This document shows positions 21,871 through 35,200 of a stretch of DNA of 64,000 nucleotides, one piece after another; the stretch's first letter is position 1, and each line of letters begins with the position of its first letter. The stretch covers positions 15,949,506 through 16,013,505 of the forward strand of contig OY804579.1 in NCBI GenBank assembly GCA_963680875.1, written 5' to 3'. The stretch is from Bathymodiolus brooksi (Eukaryota; Mollusca; Bivalvia; Mytilida; Modiolidae). The translations under genes and the position numbers were made by a program. The notes under the pieces are model-generated. The model ran no database searches and was not told the origin of the DNA. It saw only the letters and a list, made by a program, of their open reading frames with translations.

Positions 21871-24800
21871 TGCTCATCATGATATGGCTGAAATTTTGCT
21901 CATTTTGTGCTGAACAATAATCATTCGCACTAAAATCTACTGAACAGTTGGCACATCTGTGAAAAGTACAGTAAATACATTATAAATTGTTTTATACTTT
22001 GGTTTTATTGTTTTGGGATGGCTTTGTAGAAGCTACCAGTATTTAATTCAATGTGAAATGGAATTAAATTCTGATGAATTTCATGTGTATTGTTAGGAAA
22101 AGAAAAAATAAGCCAGTTCTGTACAAGAAGATTATCATATTTCAAAATTTATTACATGTAGTATTCTACATAAAAAGTATAAATAGTGAGAATTATTTTG
22201 CTACAAAATTGCCACTGTTTGGATGGTTTTCTTTAACACAGAACTTTGTCACATCATAATGGGAATTATGCAAGTCAACAACAAAAAAAAGCCTACACAC
22301 ATACAACTGTATTCAGACCTTTGTCTATCATAACGAGATCCATGTGAACAAAACAAAATTACGGTCTACAGCAGTATATACATCTTCCAAGATAAGTGCT
22401 TGTATCATCTTTTATACACACAGTTTAAAGCTACATTTGTGTTGCTTCATATTTTGTAAGCTCACCTGAGACAAAGGGTCATGTAAGCTGCTTTTGCCAT
22501 CACTTGGCATATGTATATTACGGCTGGTGGAGTTATCTACCATTACTGTTTAACTTTGTTGTTATGTGATTTTTTTTCTTCAAAATTTCAAAATGGTGGG
22601 ATAATAATATGATCAACTATACATCATGACCAATCATCCTACCAAATATGAAAGCTTTCAGACAAACGACCTCAGGAATTGCATTCACAAAGTGAAACAG
22701 GACAGATGAACACTTTAACAGACCAACAAAATCTATATGCCCCCATACTATCATATGTAGGGAAGAAAAATTAAAATCATGTACTCTTTTGAATTTCCAT
22801 TTTGTTTTCAGCAATGAAAAATTGAATATGAACAAAAGGGAACCCTTGCGAAATTTCATTTTAAAGATGGTCCTCAAAAGGTTAAGGCGATGTTTTGATG
22901 TTTAAAAGTCTTTCACGTGCTTATAATCAAATGCAATTAACTTTCCTCTTGTTATGGGGGAGTATGTTGTTCTTGTACCCCTTTATAGAAGCATGGTATA
23001 TGTGAGTTCAGGACTCGCTATTTTCTTTCATAATAATATAATAATATAAAATCAAATCCATACAATGTACATGATATTTTTATTGCACTGTATATTAATA
23101 ATTGAGCTAAACATTTATCACAAATTACTCAATAATATACCATAATTATTGGCTTATATTAATAATATAATTATTCAAATATAAAACTAACAAATCAGAT
23201 TAATTAAAGACTTGGTTCCATCAGCTGTATCTTAATATGCTTTACTTGTACAAAATATTTACATGTAATTTATTTATTTATTTACACAAATACAAATGTA
23301 CAATCTTTATCACATTTGAACACCATTTTGAAGGTCCACAATATAGCGAAACTGATTGACAATTGAAGGTCATTTTTGACTAAAAAACATACGTCTCACC
23401 CACATTCTTTCATCTCTGGATAAATACCATGTGAAAGTTAGGTGCAATCTATAAGTAATTGAAATAATGTACATTGTACATATCAAACAACATTGATTTA
23501 AATTGTAGGAGTTCCTAAAAAACATACGTCTCACCCACATTCTTTCATCTCTGGATAAATACCATGTGAAAGTTAGGTGCAATCTATAAGTAATTGAAAT
23601 AATGTACATTGTACATATCAAACAACATTGATTTAAATTGTAGGAGTTCCCTGTACACAGTGTAGCTTTGTACTTCGTTATGACATATAAAAGTAGGACA
23701 GCAACTCCTTAAAAACTGGTCCAATCAACCTTCCAAAGCAATATGCATATATACATACGCTAATAAGCAAGAATGCAAAGTTTTAAGGAATGCCCATTTA
23801 ACATGTAGGAGGAATTACAATAACAATCAGTCTAAATAAAAAAAAGGGCAACAACTCATTCTAAAATGGTTCGATCAAAATGCTGTCATGATCTGCTGCA
23901 ATCTCTATATGGTAATCAACGAGCATGCAAATATTTAATGAATTCCTATTTATACTGAAGGAGGAATTGCACATACAAACTTTGGTGATGGACGGGATGA
24001 AAACACAATGTCACCCCTGAAAAGGGCGAAGGGAGGGGAGAGGGAAGACGCCACTAGCAACTCACAATCAGTTACTTTTATTGGAATTTCATTATATCTC
24101 ACTGGATTTAAATTTTTATTTTCTATAAATGATGATATGTATGAAGGTTGAGAGAACACTGTCTAAATTCCTCGTCTATAACACAAAATATGATTCACTA
24201 TTTGCATGTTAAAGTGTAGGTGTAGTGATCTGAGCAGAATGACTATAGCTGGCATTGTAAAATTGTATGAAAATTTGATGAAGTTACCAGTATTTACTAT
24301 TAAAAGACATGAACCTAATATTGACATACTAATGAAGGAAATGTATCTATGTCATATCACTCTTTTGAGGTAGGTTTTGAAGTTCTTGTAGATTTACACA
24401 TTATAAAAATGTCAAATGATTATGATATGGTTAACTTACAATAAAAGTACCATATACAAATTTGTCAATGAAATATAGGTCTCAACATCCTTTTATTATG
24501 CAAATTTTAAGTTACACATGTAAACCACCTCAGAAAGTATGCAACATGATGTAACCCTGGTTGGTTTACTGTTTAATGACAATATTCACAATTGTTCACC
24601 TGAGTCTGACATGAAGATGAAATGACCCACATAGCCATAAATTATTGAAGAAAATATGTTAAAACATTCTGGTCAGCGATATAAGAAGCCATTCCTCTGT
24701 CGATCCCAGGCCCCCAGAAATAATCATAATTTCTAATATTTTCACACCTATACAAATTGGGCTTCATTGATTAACTACCATGATTACAGCCAACAAGTTT

Positions 24801-25119
24801 TGTGTCACCCCTTCAGAGTAGTGATAGTTTGTAATATTGACAGCAATCTGACTCCCTAGTTCCTCCATATTGCATTTTGCTCTTTGTGTGTTTGAATCAA
24901 GAATTGAAATTAGTTATTTGTCTCTCCTACCCAAGTGAAAATGGTTTTGTGGTGTTTCTAAAATTAACTGTCAGTTCAACCTGGTATTCTAAACATGAAA
25001 ATAACAATGACATAAGCCAGTAGAAATCTAGGTCTTGGCTGGTATATTAATTACCATCTTAGGTTTCCTGTTTACAAGGTTGTTGATTTCAGATGCAATG
25101 GTAAATATAAAGAAGTCAC
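21871..25119. other. Gene-free AT-rich stretch with a 135-bp tandem duplication
   Basis: I find no exon with a convincing frame. A segment starting AACATACGTCTCACCCACAT at 23386 is repeated at 23521 with almost no change (period 135 bp, to about 23655), so the open frame across it on the minus strand simply reads the repeat twice. Confidence 0.6.
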
Positions 25120-25790
25120 CCTCTTAAAAGGGTCCATGCCCAAAATGTCTACTGTTTTTTCCCCCCAAAATGTCTACTGCAAAATATTAGGTTTTTCCCA
25201 AAATGTCTAAAAAGATTTAAATTTTTTTTATATGTTACAATAATTATTTTATCATACATATTTATGATGTGATGTGATATGAACAAGAAAAGAAATAGTG
25301 CAACTTTTTGTTAATTTACATTAACATGTTTATTTATGTGATATGGACACTGAAATGAAATAGTGCAACCCTTTTGTTAATGAATATGATTGTTCTGACT
25401 TAAATATCATTTGTAAAGCTATATGAATAAGAAATATTTGTAATAAAACTGAAGTAACCAAGTGATGTTTTATTTTCATTGTACTATTATACTCTGCCTA
25501 TTTGGTGTATTTTTCATCATTGCACAGCTATATCATGGTACATAATACAGCAACTCCTGAAATATTTTAAGTAATATAAGAAAATTGTACTTTTCATCAT
25601 TTTGCACAGCTATATCATGGTACTTAATACAGCAACTCATGAAATATTTTAAGTAACATAAGAAAATTACCTGAAGACATTTTGGGAATAACTTTTAATC
25701 AGGGAGTAGACATTTTGGGAAAAAATTGTCTAATTAGCCAAAATTTACCTTTAGACATTTTGGGATGACCTCCTTAAAAGACCATCCCTT
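25120..25790. mobile_element. Non-autonomous element with inverted CCCAAAATGTCTA motifs
   Basis: The left side has three direct copies of CCAAAATGTCTA (25139-25210). The right side has inverted copies, AGACATTTTGGGA, near 25675, 25709 and 25753. The flanks CTCTTAAAAGGGTCCATGCC and GACCTCCTTAAAAGACCATC are also partly inverted. Inside, a segment of about 80 bp starting near 25510 (GCACAGCTATATCATGGTAC) is duplicated near 25605. No transposase is present. Confidence 0.6.
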
Positions 25791-26298
25791 GCAATAAAAA
25801 AAAGTGGCTTTACATGAGGGCCAGTCTCTCTCAATGTTTTATTTAACCAGCTCAATGCACCTGAAATCTCCTCCTGACAAGAGCAGTGGCCTTTGATGGG
25901 AGTGCAGGTTTTTAATGTAGATGCAATTGAAAACAAATGGTTTTTAAATGGTAAATGATTTTTTCCTTTATGCCGTTATATGAACATCTTTGCAATCAAT
26001 GGCAAGTAAATGGAAAAACAATGATTTTAAATGGTCACAATTAAATGGATTTTATTTTGCTATGGCTTTATTCATGTAAGACTCAAGAGGAGAATTGCTG
26101 TAATGAGGAACTTTTTAAAAATAAATTTTAAAGGTTTGTTTACCATTTACCTACAATTTATTTGAGGTGTATCTATATGAAAATTACATGCTAATTTAAT
26201 GGTGAACATAATTTTTCTGACTATTCGACTTACTTTACAGATCCCCAATAACAATAACAAGAATAACATAATAAAATCATATCATTTTTAATAAATAT
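25791..26298. other. 3' flank of the FAM241B-like gene
   Basis: No exon seen. On the minus strand AATAAA-type poly(A) signals occur (near 26155-26162), a possible 3' end for the gene at 26299-28242. Confidence 0.4.
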
Positions 26299-26613
26299 TC
26301 ATCCAAGTCTGTGACCCCCATCCTGATTTCTACCTCCCGTTCCTGTTCCTGTTCCGCCACCACCACCTCCAACTCCACTCCATTGTGATACAAAAAAAAG
26401 TAAAGCAGCAAATATTAGTCCTGGAATGCCCATTATAAGTCCAGCTATTACAAAGGCTACTAAAACAATGGGTTCTACAACATATGGTCCAACATTAAAT
26501 TGAGGAAGTCCTAAACCTAAAAGTTTTTGATTGACAACTGTGAACACTGACACACTCTGTCCTCCACCCATTCCTCCTTGTTGATAGGCATTATCATCAT
26601 GTCGAATGTAACC
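26299..26613 (-). CDS. FAM241B: FAM241B-like protein, exon 2 (C-terminal, with membrane segment)
   Basis: Joined in phase 0 after exon 1 (28141-28242), it completes a 138-residue protein, close to the roughly 120 residues of vertebrate FAM241B (DUF4605 family). The exon starts after TTTTTGCAG and runs GYIRHDDNAYQQGG, then the family signature LGLGLPQFNVGPYVVEP. A strongly hydrophobic segment follows, LVAFVIAGLIMGIPGLIF to LLFF, and a Gly-rich tail ending GRNQDGGHRLG. The single C-terminal membrane segment with a small soluble N-terminus matches the family, which is poorly characterised and linked to endolysosomal membranes in vertebrates (family knowledge, not seen here). Confidence 0.85.
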   Translation of the reverse strand, partial: GYIRHDDNAYQQGGMGGGQSVSVFTVVNQKLLGLGLPQFNVGPYVVEPIVLVAFVIAGLIMGIPGLIFAALLFFVSQWSGVGGGGGGTGTGTGGRNQDGGHRLG

Positions 26614-28140
26614 CTGCAAAAATCCAAATGTAATATTTTAAAGTTCAACATTAAAAATAAGGATTTTTTTCAATATTATTACACAATTATTTAAAACCAT
26701 AATTGCGATCGGTAGCCAACAGTTGATTACACTCGTTCCTTCATCATCCATGGGTCAATTCTTTAGAAAACCATTGTCTTAGTTCTGTTCTGTAACTGAT
26801 CTGGGATTAGTAGTTTCCATAACAATGCTCAAATTTTCCTATTGGCCAGATTATAAAAGATACTAGAACTGACTGGTCTATACTTCTGAAGGATTCGTGA
26901 GGCAACAATGATAACTCTGCCATATTTTTGTACCTGTCTCAAGGCAGGACGTGTATAAATATTTGCAATATCATATCTTGTGGTCTATTTTGTTTTCAAT
27001 GAGTAGACGTGAGAGGTTATTGTTTTGTTGATATTGGTGGAATTGTTGACCATCACTGTTTCAACTTTCTTTTCATAAGGCAAGTATGCACATGTGTTCA
27101 CCGTTTTTTAAGTGTTGTTTGTGTGGTAACATATAGGGATTAAATTATTTGTCTTTTCATGTTACACTTTACTTTGTGATTTCTACTGTTTATCTAAATC
27201 TGAAGGATTACTTATATTAGTGAGAAAGGATATGAATGTTAATGAACATGAGAGAATATACAACATTACACTAGAACACAAATTAAAGTAAAGGAACAGT
27301 GCTTTTATCATATGTTTATTACTATTCTACATATCATAGTCACAGTAGGGTCTTCCTAAAATGACATTCTTGATTGCCACCACATCAACATGTGCAGATT
27401 AAATTTGTTTACAAGATTGAACATTATAATCAATGGCTTCTTTTAAATTTGTCATCATGATTTTATATGGTTATTTATCACTTTTTTTTTCTTTTTCTTT
27501 TATTTATTTTTTTAAAATCTGTGATAACAGAGAAAAGCACATGTTTTTGAGGAAGCCCCATTTCTAATTGTTTAAAAAAAATATATATATATATATAGAA
27601 AAGTTATAAGTTATCAAAGGGGTACTCGATACAACATTATGTGATAAAGTTTGTCAGTGATTTGCAGCAGGTCTGTGGTTTTCTCTGGGTATTCCACCAA
27701 TAAAACTGACCGCCACAACATAATTGAAATATTGTTGATAGTGGCATTAAACACCATAAACCAAACCAAAACCATCAAAGTGGTAATCAGCAGCCATATA
27801 CTGAAGAAGGCCAAAAGGACAAACAATGATCTACAAAACACTACACAGAAAACTAAAGATTGATTGACACGAAACACCAAAAAATGTGGGTGAACTCAGG
27901 TGTTGTAGGTTCATCTAAATATGCAATTACAACAAACCAATAAGAGGGGTTGTGATCCCAAGAAATACAATGAAATACCTACAATTATTGTACCTGTCAC
28001 ATACTAGGAATTAGATTTCCATCCTCTACTTTGATAATTGTATAATATATGTCAGGTAATCATATATGTTATATAAGATGCTATGTCAACCATAACTAAC
28101 TGTTCACATTCATAATATGTTTCAGTTTTAAAATACAAAC
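26614..28140 (-). other. Intron of the FAM241B-like gene, with repeats
   Basis: Contains a copy of the unnamed repeat at 26905-27079 (CACTGTTTCAACTTTCTTTTC end), a 5'-truncated SINE family 1 at 27617-27772 (forward, TTTGTCAGTGATTTGC to CATTAAACACCATAAACC) and part of the unnamed repeat again at 27948-28022. The frames at 27614-27880 lie in the SINE and are not genes. Confidence 0.65.
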
Positions 28141-28242
28141 CTGTCTTGGCCTTGCTGATGAACCACTTGACCTTGATGAACTTTGTTGTGCTCTGGGGTC
28201 ATCGTCTGCTACTATATCTCCATTACTAAGAATCTTAACCAT
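28141..28242 (-). CDS. FAM241B: FAM241B-like protein, exon 1 (start)
   Basis: ATG at 28242 on the minus strand opens MVKILSNGDIVADDDPRAQQ, which matches the very conserved FAM241/DUF4605 N-terminus (MVRILANGEIVQDDDPR in human, from memory). It then runs through a Ser/Arg linker to RPRQ and a donor CAG|GTTTGT at 28140. The exon is 34 codons and ends in phase 0, fitting exon 2. This start is chosen because the motif begins exactly at the Met. Confidence 0.88.
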
Positions 28243-30827
28243 GATTCAAAAATTACTGTAAAAATAGTTTACATTTAATAAAAACATGTACATTTGTGAT
28301 TTTGTAGTTGAACCTCATAATGGGTTAGAAGTTAAAAATACAACAGCAACAAAAACACACTTCCTTAACTTTGGAGTGTTAACATTGGATTTTCTATCAT
28401 GTCCATTAACATTGAAATACGAAATACTTTCTTCCTACAATATTATTTTTCTTTTCAAACAAACATGTACAATGTATATAGAAGTGACATGCAGGCATGT
28501 TCCATGGTTATTTGGATCACAGTGAGAACCCTAGACAATGTGGTAGTTTCTTCACTATGGGGTAAAACCCTTTTGAAAGAGGAGACCTAGATAGTTGTTT
28601 GGGATTAATCAAATACACAATTGAACTGCAAGACGGGACGTAATGAGTGCCTTAATGTGTATGGATAAATAATGCCTCTCTCTTTGTATGTTTTTCAGGT
28701 CGCACCTGATCTTAGCATAAGAAACTATTGTACATATAATTCAAGGTGAAAGATTGTTGGTTAAGGCCAAATGAGTAATTATTCAGCTACATTTTTGTAT
28801 ATCATGGCGAGAACAAGTTACAGATGATGATGAACATATTGTACACTACACCTACATGCTTATACTCTGTGTCAATGAGTTTCAAATATGTTCAAATGGT
28901 CAGAAATGAAAACTACCGGTACTTACATCGTTGCGTCAAACTAAAGTGCATATCATATGAGAGATAATTTTTGTGAAACTTAAATTCCAATGACATATCC
29001 TTCATTTGGATTATTTATAGAATGTACAGGTTTTATTCATGTGTCATAGACGATTTAACATGGAGTTTTTGGTCATTGTTTATACCGAAGTGGAACTTGT
29101 GTACATTTGGTCGTATGTTCTAGGAATTATTCTTAATGTTAATTACCAAATCTCCTTTGACAAATCAAGGACGTATTCATTCATTCAAATTGTCAAAGAA
29201 AGAATATAAAATATGGACATTTACCTTGTGATGTACAATATTATAGTATTTGATTTTCAATGAAAAAGGGAAAGCAATGAGCATATAAAATGGAAAAATG
29301 GATCACGTGACACAGACTATAGTTGGTTCTTTATAGTGATAGCTCACTTAAACAACAGTTCTCAGTCACAGGGTCTTTTTGTTGCACGATTAAGAGAAAT
29401 GTTGGAAACAATAATATTTACATGTTCCTTTCAGTGTCCATATTATACATTAAATATACATTGTATTTCATTATAAATGAAAGTCTTGTAACGCTAGCAG
29501 TATCAGGTCAAATCGACACATGGTCATTTCGGCACCTAATTATAACCCGGTCATGATTAAGTCGACATCAGTATTAAAAATAATATATATTAAAATATTT
29601 ATATAAATGAAAAAAAGAAAGTTGGATTTATTAACAAGTATCATATACATATATACATGTAATCTATAAAGTCAATCACCAAAAATTCGTTAGTTATTAC
29701 AACTAAATTTGATTGTATTTAATTAATTCCAATTATTTCCTTTAATTAAATAATTACTTGTAATATAATTTAAATACATCTAACTATGATTAACATTAGA
29801 TGTGTTTCTTTTAAATATACTCTGGAAATCTTTGATGCTGTAATGTAGAGGGAAAGACAAATAAAGCCTCCAACCAAGCCATCATTATTATTTTTTGAAA
29901 TTTTTGAAATTTTTGAAAAACAGAAGCTTAAATTTGAAATAATTATTGTTTATCTAAATAACGAACTAATGATAGATGTGATTATAAAAGTGTTATAATC
30001 GTGGTATCATTTAATTATATTTGATTAACGCAAATATTTGTATCTAATATCATAGTAATATCATAAAAATGATTAAAAAAAAACCCCTAAAATATCAATA
30101 AAATGATGATTTTCAAATGTACAAATGAAATTTTCTATTGATATTGTTTTAGATTGTACCATAATATATAAACATGACATTTATGCAGTGTTTTGGCCAG
30201 TTTTCACTTTCCAGTATAATTTTACATGTACATTGTAATAATGAGTTAATCTACTTTAATTTACTTATAAATTGAACATACCATTTCATGATTCAAGAAG
30301 GAAGAGGGGAAAAAGGCTTAAGTGCATTTTTATGCTTAACATTGAAATATTACTGTTTCAGTCATTATACATTTATTAGTTATTAAAAAAAACCGATTGT
30401 TGTCTTACATTTATTTTTTATTTAAAAAATGCAAATAAGTGGAATTTCTGTGAAGATTTCTTGCTAAAAAGTTGTCTTGATGTTCAAGCAATGTATCAAG
30501 ACTATGTGCATGAAAAAATATGGATATTTAGATTTTATATGATTTTATTATGGACTGTGCTTAATTTGTGGATTTGACATTTTTCTTGATACCAATGTGG
30601 AAAAATGTATAGGGGGTACAGGTGTGTAAATAGCCATAACATCCCATATATCAGCCCTGTTTTTACTTCATACGAAAACATATGACGCCATTTTACTGAC
30701 AGCAAAAGTTGCCAGATAATCGAGAGTATATATTAAAATACAAGAATGGCTTTTAAAACAATCTTTTGTACAAAGAAATATTTAACTAGCCATTCTTTGA
30801 AAATTCCAATCGTCATATGAATGAAGG
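28243..30827. other. AT-rich stretch without a recognised gene
   Basis: Upstream region of the FAM241B-like gene on its 5' side. Short frames at 28286, 28399 and 29323 have no splice context or recognisable motifs. No repeat family named. Confidence 0.5.
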
Positions 30828-31010
30828 GTTAACCACAGGGCCTTGTCACTATCCAGGTAAATATACTATCAATGTATAAACATATACAAGGGCGGACATC
30901 TTTTTTACCCCCGCTCGCTTCAAGTCGTGTTTGTTTTTTAAATTCCTTCTAATATATTCAAAACCCTGTTTGGTTCAACTCCCAAGACCTTATTCTTTTC
31001 AAAAAATATC

Positions 31011-31128
31011 ATGACCTCCCCTCGACTACCTCTTGTGAAGGCGCAGCGGTCGTTTTTGTCAGGAATTGGCCTGAGTAGAGAACAACATGGACCCAAAGTG
31101 AAAGTAACAGAGCCACCTATGAAAAAAC
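31011..31128 (+). CDS. Candidate first coding exon, left arm copy
   Basis: ATG at 31011 opens MTSPRLPLVKAQRSFLSGIG, continues to KVKVTEPPMKK and meets a strong donor C|GTAAGT at 31129, leaving in phase 1. The frame, donor and conservation in both arms suggest a real exon. The protein is basic at both ends and I do not recognise it. The next likely exon on this strand, 35488-35597, is not in matching phase for either of its open frames, so an unseen exon would be needed. Confidence 0.5.
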
Positions 31129-31414
31129 GTAAGTTCAGAACTCTCTGGGTTTTACCATTCGATATTTGGTTTTCTCGCTAGTTATCGTGTTTCTAAGTAT
31201 AAGATACCGCGGGAAATAACAGACGAAATAATAAATTAAAGAAAATGGACAGCAATCAAGAAAAAGCCTTGAAAATGGCATTTATCATTCATTGTATGTA
31301 CAAGTCAAAAATTTTCAGTTTTCACTTCAAATCGTCCCGCTCGTTTAATGATGTTTGAATCTTAACGGTATTTTCCTTACCTCAAAGCTAAAACCCCGAG
31401 AGTTCCGAACTTAC

Positions 31415-31534
31415 GGGGTTTTTTTTGGTTGGCGCTGTTACTTTCACTTTGGGTCCATGTTGTTCTCTACTCGGGCGAATTCCTGACAAAAACGACCGCT
31501 GCGCCTTCACAAGAGGTAGTCGAGGGGAGGTCAT
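31415..31534 (-). CDS. Candidate first coding exon, right arm copy
   Basis: ATG at 31534 on the minus strand gives the same first 19 residues as the left copy (to SGI), then small changes: RPSREQHGPKVKV and a divergent end TAPTKKNP. The donor is CCC|GTAAGT at 31414. Because of small insertions near the donor it leaves in phase 0, not phase 1. Only one of the two copies is likely to be the original; I cannot tell which. Confidence 0.4.
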
Positions 31535-31809
31535 GATATTTTTTGAAAAGAATAACGTCTTGGGAGTTGAACCAAACAGGGTTTTGAATATATTAGAAGG
31601 AATTTAAAATACAAACACGACTTGAAGCGAGTGGGGATAAAAAAGATGTCCGCCCTTGTATATGTTTATACATTGATAGTATATTTACCTGGATAGTGAC
31701 AAGTCCCTGTGGGTTAACACTGTTAATCGCTATATCGGAAAATCGATAATAGTACGAAAACCCATTACACGAGGATAGGGGTACCGGAGGATAGATATTT
31801 TAATGTTTG

Positions 31810-32110
31810 CTAGTATTTTTATGTATGTATCATTGTATGCATGTATGTTATTTTGTTATATGTATAGTCGATTTGAAAAGCTCTGTAGAGCTTGTGTTTT
31901 TATGTATGTTATGATATATATCGACTTTAAATAAAACTTATTTATTTATAGAATGCCGATTTGACTAGGAGTAGGCAGACCCTGCGGCCTGTGAGTGTAA
32001 ATAAATATAAATTAAAGAAATATAAATAAGCTTTATTTAGAGTCGGCATGGTTAAAACAACATACAACATAAGCTCTGTTGAGCTTTTAACTAGTGTGAC
32101 TCGAGTAGAC
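31810..32110. repeat. Two LINE-like 3' tails in inverted orientation
   Basis: The plus-strand tail reads GAAAAGCTCTGTAGAGCTTG, then CGACTTTAAATAAAACTTAT and ATTTAT. The minus-strand tail (from 32100 leftwards) has GCTCAACAGAGCTTATGTTG, then GACTCTAAATAAAGCTTATT. They meet near 31970. The form (hairpin, AATAAA, short TTTA run) is like 3' ends of non-LTR elements. Confidence 0.55.
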
Positions 32111-32294
32111 ATGTCGTTCCACTATGGCACATTAATCTGATTCCTAGCAACCAGCATATAATTCATATGAGTCTATTCATTATTCACGTACCCGAATATT
32201 TTTCTAAAGAGCTTTGAAAATCTACTTTCAAGTCAAATTTGTCTTGGCCACATATCTGTCACCGGAAGTTTACATTCTAATAGGTTTTCTTTCT

Positions 32295-35200
32295 GGGTTA
32301 CACTAATGTCCTGAAAATTGACCTGGAATGTCCTGAAAATGACCTGAAAAGTACATAAAGGCTTATATCTTTTTTATTTTCCAATGGATTGAGTTCAAAT
32401 TTGAAAATCTTAAATACATTAGCATATATTTAACGAATATTGAAAAATAAAACTAAAAAAAACATTTTTTAAGTGGAAATAACTTGACCTGAAAATTGTC
32501 ATGAAATATCCTGAAAAGTACATAAAGGCCTATATCTTTTTTATTATCCAATGCCGGCAATGGATTGAGTTCAAATTTGAAAATCTTAAATACATTAGCA
32601 TATATGTAACGAATATTTAAAAAAAAATTAAAAAAAATAATTTTAGGTGGAAATAATTTGACCTGAAAATTGTCATGAAATGTCCTGAAAATGTCCTGAA
32701 AAGTACATTTTTTTTTTATTATTAACCAATGGATTGAGTTCAAATTTGAAAATGTTAAATACATTAGCATATATTTAACGAATAATAAAATAGAAATTAA
32801 AAAAAAAAAATTTAGGTGGATATAATTTGACCTGAAAATTGTCATGAAATGTCCTGAAAAGTACATTAAGGCCTATATCTTTTTTTTTTTTATCGTTATT
32901 ATTAACCAATGGATTGAGTTCAACTTTGAAAACGTTAAATACATTAGCTTAATTTATTTAAGAATATTTTAAAAAATATATGATTTTTTTTTTTTTTTTA
33001 GGTGGAAATAATTTGACCTGAAAATTGTCCTGAAAAGTACATTAAGGCTTATATCTTTTTCATTTTCCAATGAATTGAGTGCAAATTTGAATATGTTTTA
33101 TACCTTAGCATATATTTAAAGAATATTAAAAAAAATATATAAAAAAACTATTTTTTAGGTGGAAATAATTTGACCTGAAAAAGGAAACAGACTTACCTAA
33201 AGAAGTTTGGAAAAATATATCCCAATAAAAATACAACTTAAAAGATAGCTAGAGAACATAAAAATGAACAGAACAGAAGAATAGAAAGGCCAAAAAATGA
33301 TGGAAAGAAAAAATGGACTTATGAAGGATTTTAAAACCATACCCCTCTTAAATTGGCTAGTAATTACTGTCAACACATATTCACGTGTTTGTTTATTGGT
33401 TTATTGGTCTCTTTTTTCAAATTTCATTTTACCTTAATTAGACTGGCATGGCTAGACACAGTGACAGGTGGGCTGGGCAGTTTTTATTTTTAATGAATGG
33501 TTACAATTACATTAATAAATAAACATAATACATTTATAAGTCATAAAAAATCAATGTACAAACATATAAAACATGTGAAAACATAATAAAAACTTTTTTA
33601 CTTAATTTCACATGTAAAAACGACCCAAGTTCGGTAAAAATACATAAAACAGAAAATTAAACATTCTAAACATCAACATGTCATTCATTTAAAAATGATA
33701 CAATTGAAATATCAATACATGTAGCAGAATCAACAGTCACGATGTTCATCACAAAACCAATCCCCTGAAACCCCTGAACAACTCTGGTGTACCCATTTAC
33801 TGCACTTAACTCTACCTCGTTTTGCCTCACATCCAACCATATTCTGGAACACATCAGGTTTACCACAATAACAAATAGATTCAATTTTCCTTGTATATAC
33901 TTTGACAACCTCAATGTTTGATGATGTAGATTGTGGAAATGGGGAGAAATGGCCCTCCTGTGTGGTGTATTTGTACCGATGGTGGATCTTGTCGCTGAAA
34001 TCTCCCAAAGTGCTCTGTCCAACACTGTGTATGCTCATCAAAATATGGTACAAGTCCTGTAGGTTGAAACCCTGATATAGGGGTATGCGGAAACTGTTTG
34101 GCGATAATTTTCATACATGTATTGATGATTTCAGAACATAACCATGAATTGTTCTCCAACATGAGCTTGTATTCACAGTTTAAGCCTGCAACCCAAGGTG
34201 TACTGTTGTTTTGTGTGTGTGTCTGTACGTACCTACCTTACGTTTTTTCACTGGAAGTCGGAAAGGACTTTCACGAGGCATTGGTGATATAATATGTACT
34301 TCATCATCAGTGAATCACAGTTTTTTCCCTGTTTTTGGTGTTGTATATATTTAACGAATATTTAAAAAAAAAAAAAATTAAAAATTTTTTTTAGGTGGAA
34401 ATAATTTGACCTGCAAATCGTCATGAAATGTCCTGAAAAGTACATAAAGGCCTATATCTTTTTTTTTTTTTATTATCCAATGGATTGAGTTCAAATTTGA
34501 AAATGTTAAATACATTAGCATATATTTAACGAATATTTAAAAAAAGAATCGAAAAAAAGAATTTTTGGTCATGAAATTTTCAGGTCAAATAATTTTTTTT
34601 TATATATTTTTTTTAAATATTCTTTAAATATATGCTAACGTATTTAACATTTTCAAATTTGAACTCAATCCATTGGTTAATTAAAAAAAATGATATAGGC
34701 CTTAATGTACTTTTCAGGACATTTTCAGGACATTTCATGACAATTTTCAGGACATTTCATGACAATTTTCAGGTCAAATTATTTCCACCTAAAATTACTT
34801 TTTTTTTTTTTTTTTTTAAATATTCGTTAAACATATGCTAATGTATTTAACATTTTCAAATTTGAACTTAATCCATTGGATAATAAAAAATATATGGGCC
34901 TTTATGTACTTTTCATGACATTTTCAGGACATTTCATGACAATTTTCAGGTCAAATTATTTCCACCTAAAAATATTTTTGTTTATTTTTTTTTAAATATT
35001 CGTTGAATATATGCTAGTGTATTTAATATTTTCAAATTTGAACTCAATCCATTGGATAATAAAAAAGATATAGGCCATTATGTACTTTTCAGGACATTTC
35101 ATGACAATTTTCAGGTCAAATTATTTCCACCTAAAATTATCTTTTTTTATTTTTTTTTAAATATTCGTTACATATAACCTAATGTATTTAAGATTTTCAA

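Larger units (their letters stand above)
30828..31718. repeat. Large inverted duplication (arms about 330 bp, spacer about 230 bp)
   Basis: The left arm runs from GGTTAACCACAGGGCCTTGT (about 30828) to about 31155. The right arm runs from about 31388 to CCCTGTGGGTTAACAC (about 31718). The arms match almost base for base with a few differences. Each contains the same candidate first coding exon, directed toward the centre. Confidence 0.9.

Noticed and set aside
32453..32866. 137-residue minus-strand frame and similar ones at 34632 and 35217
   Set aside because: They repeat FRTFHDNFQVKLFPPK-type text because they cross the tandem units of the transposon arms.
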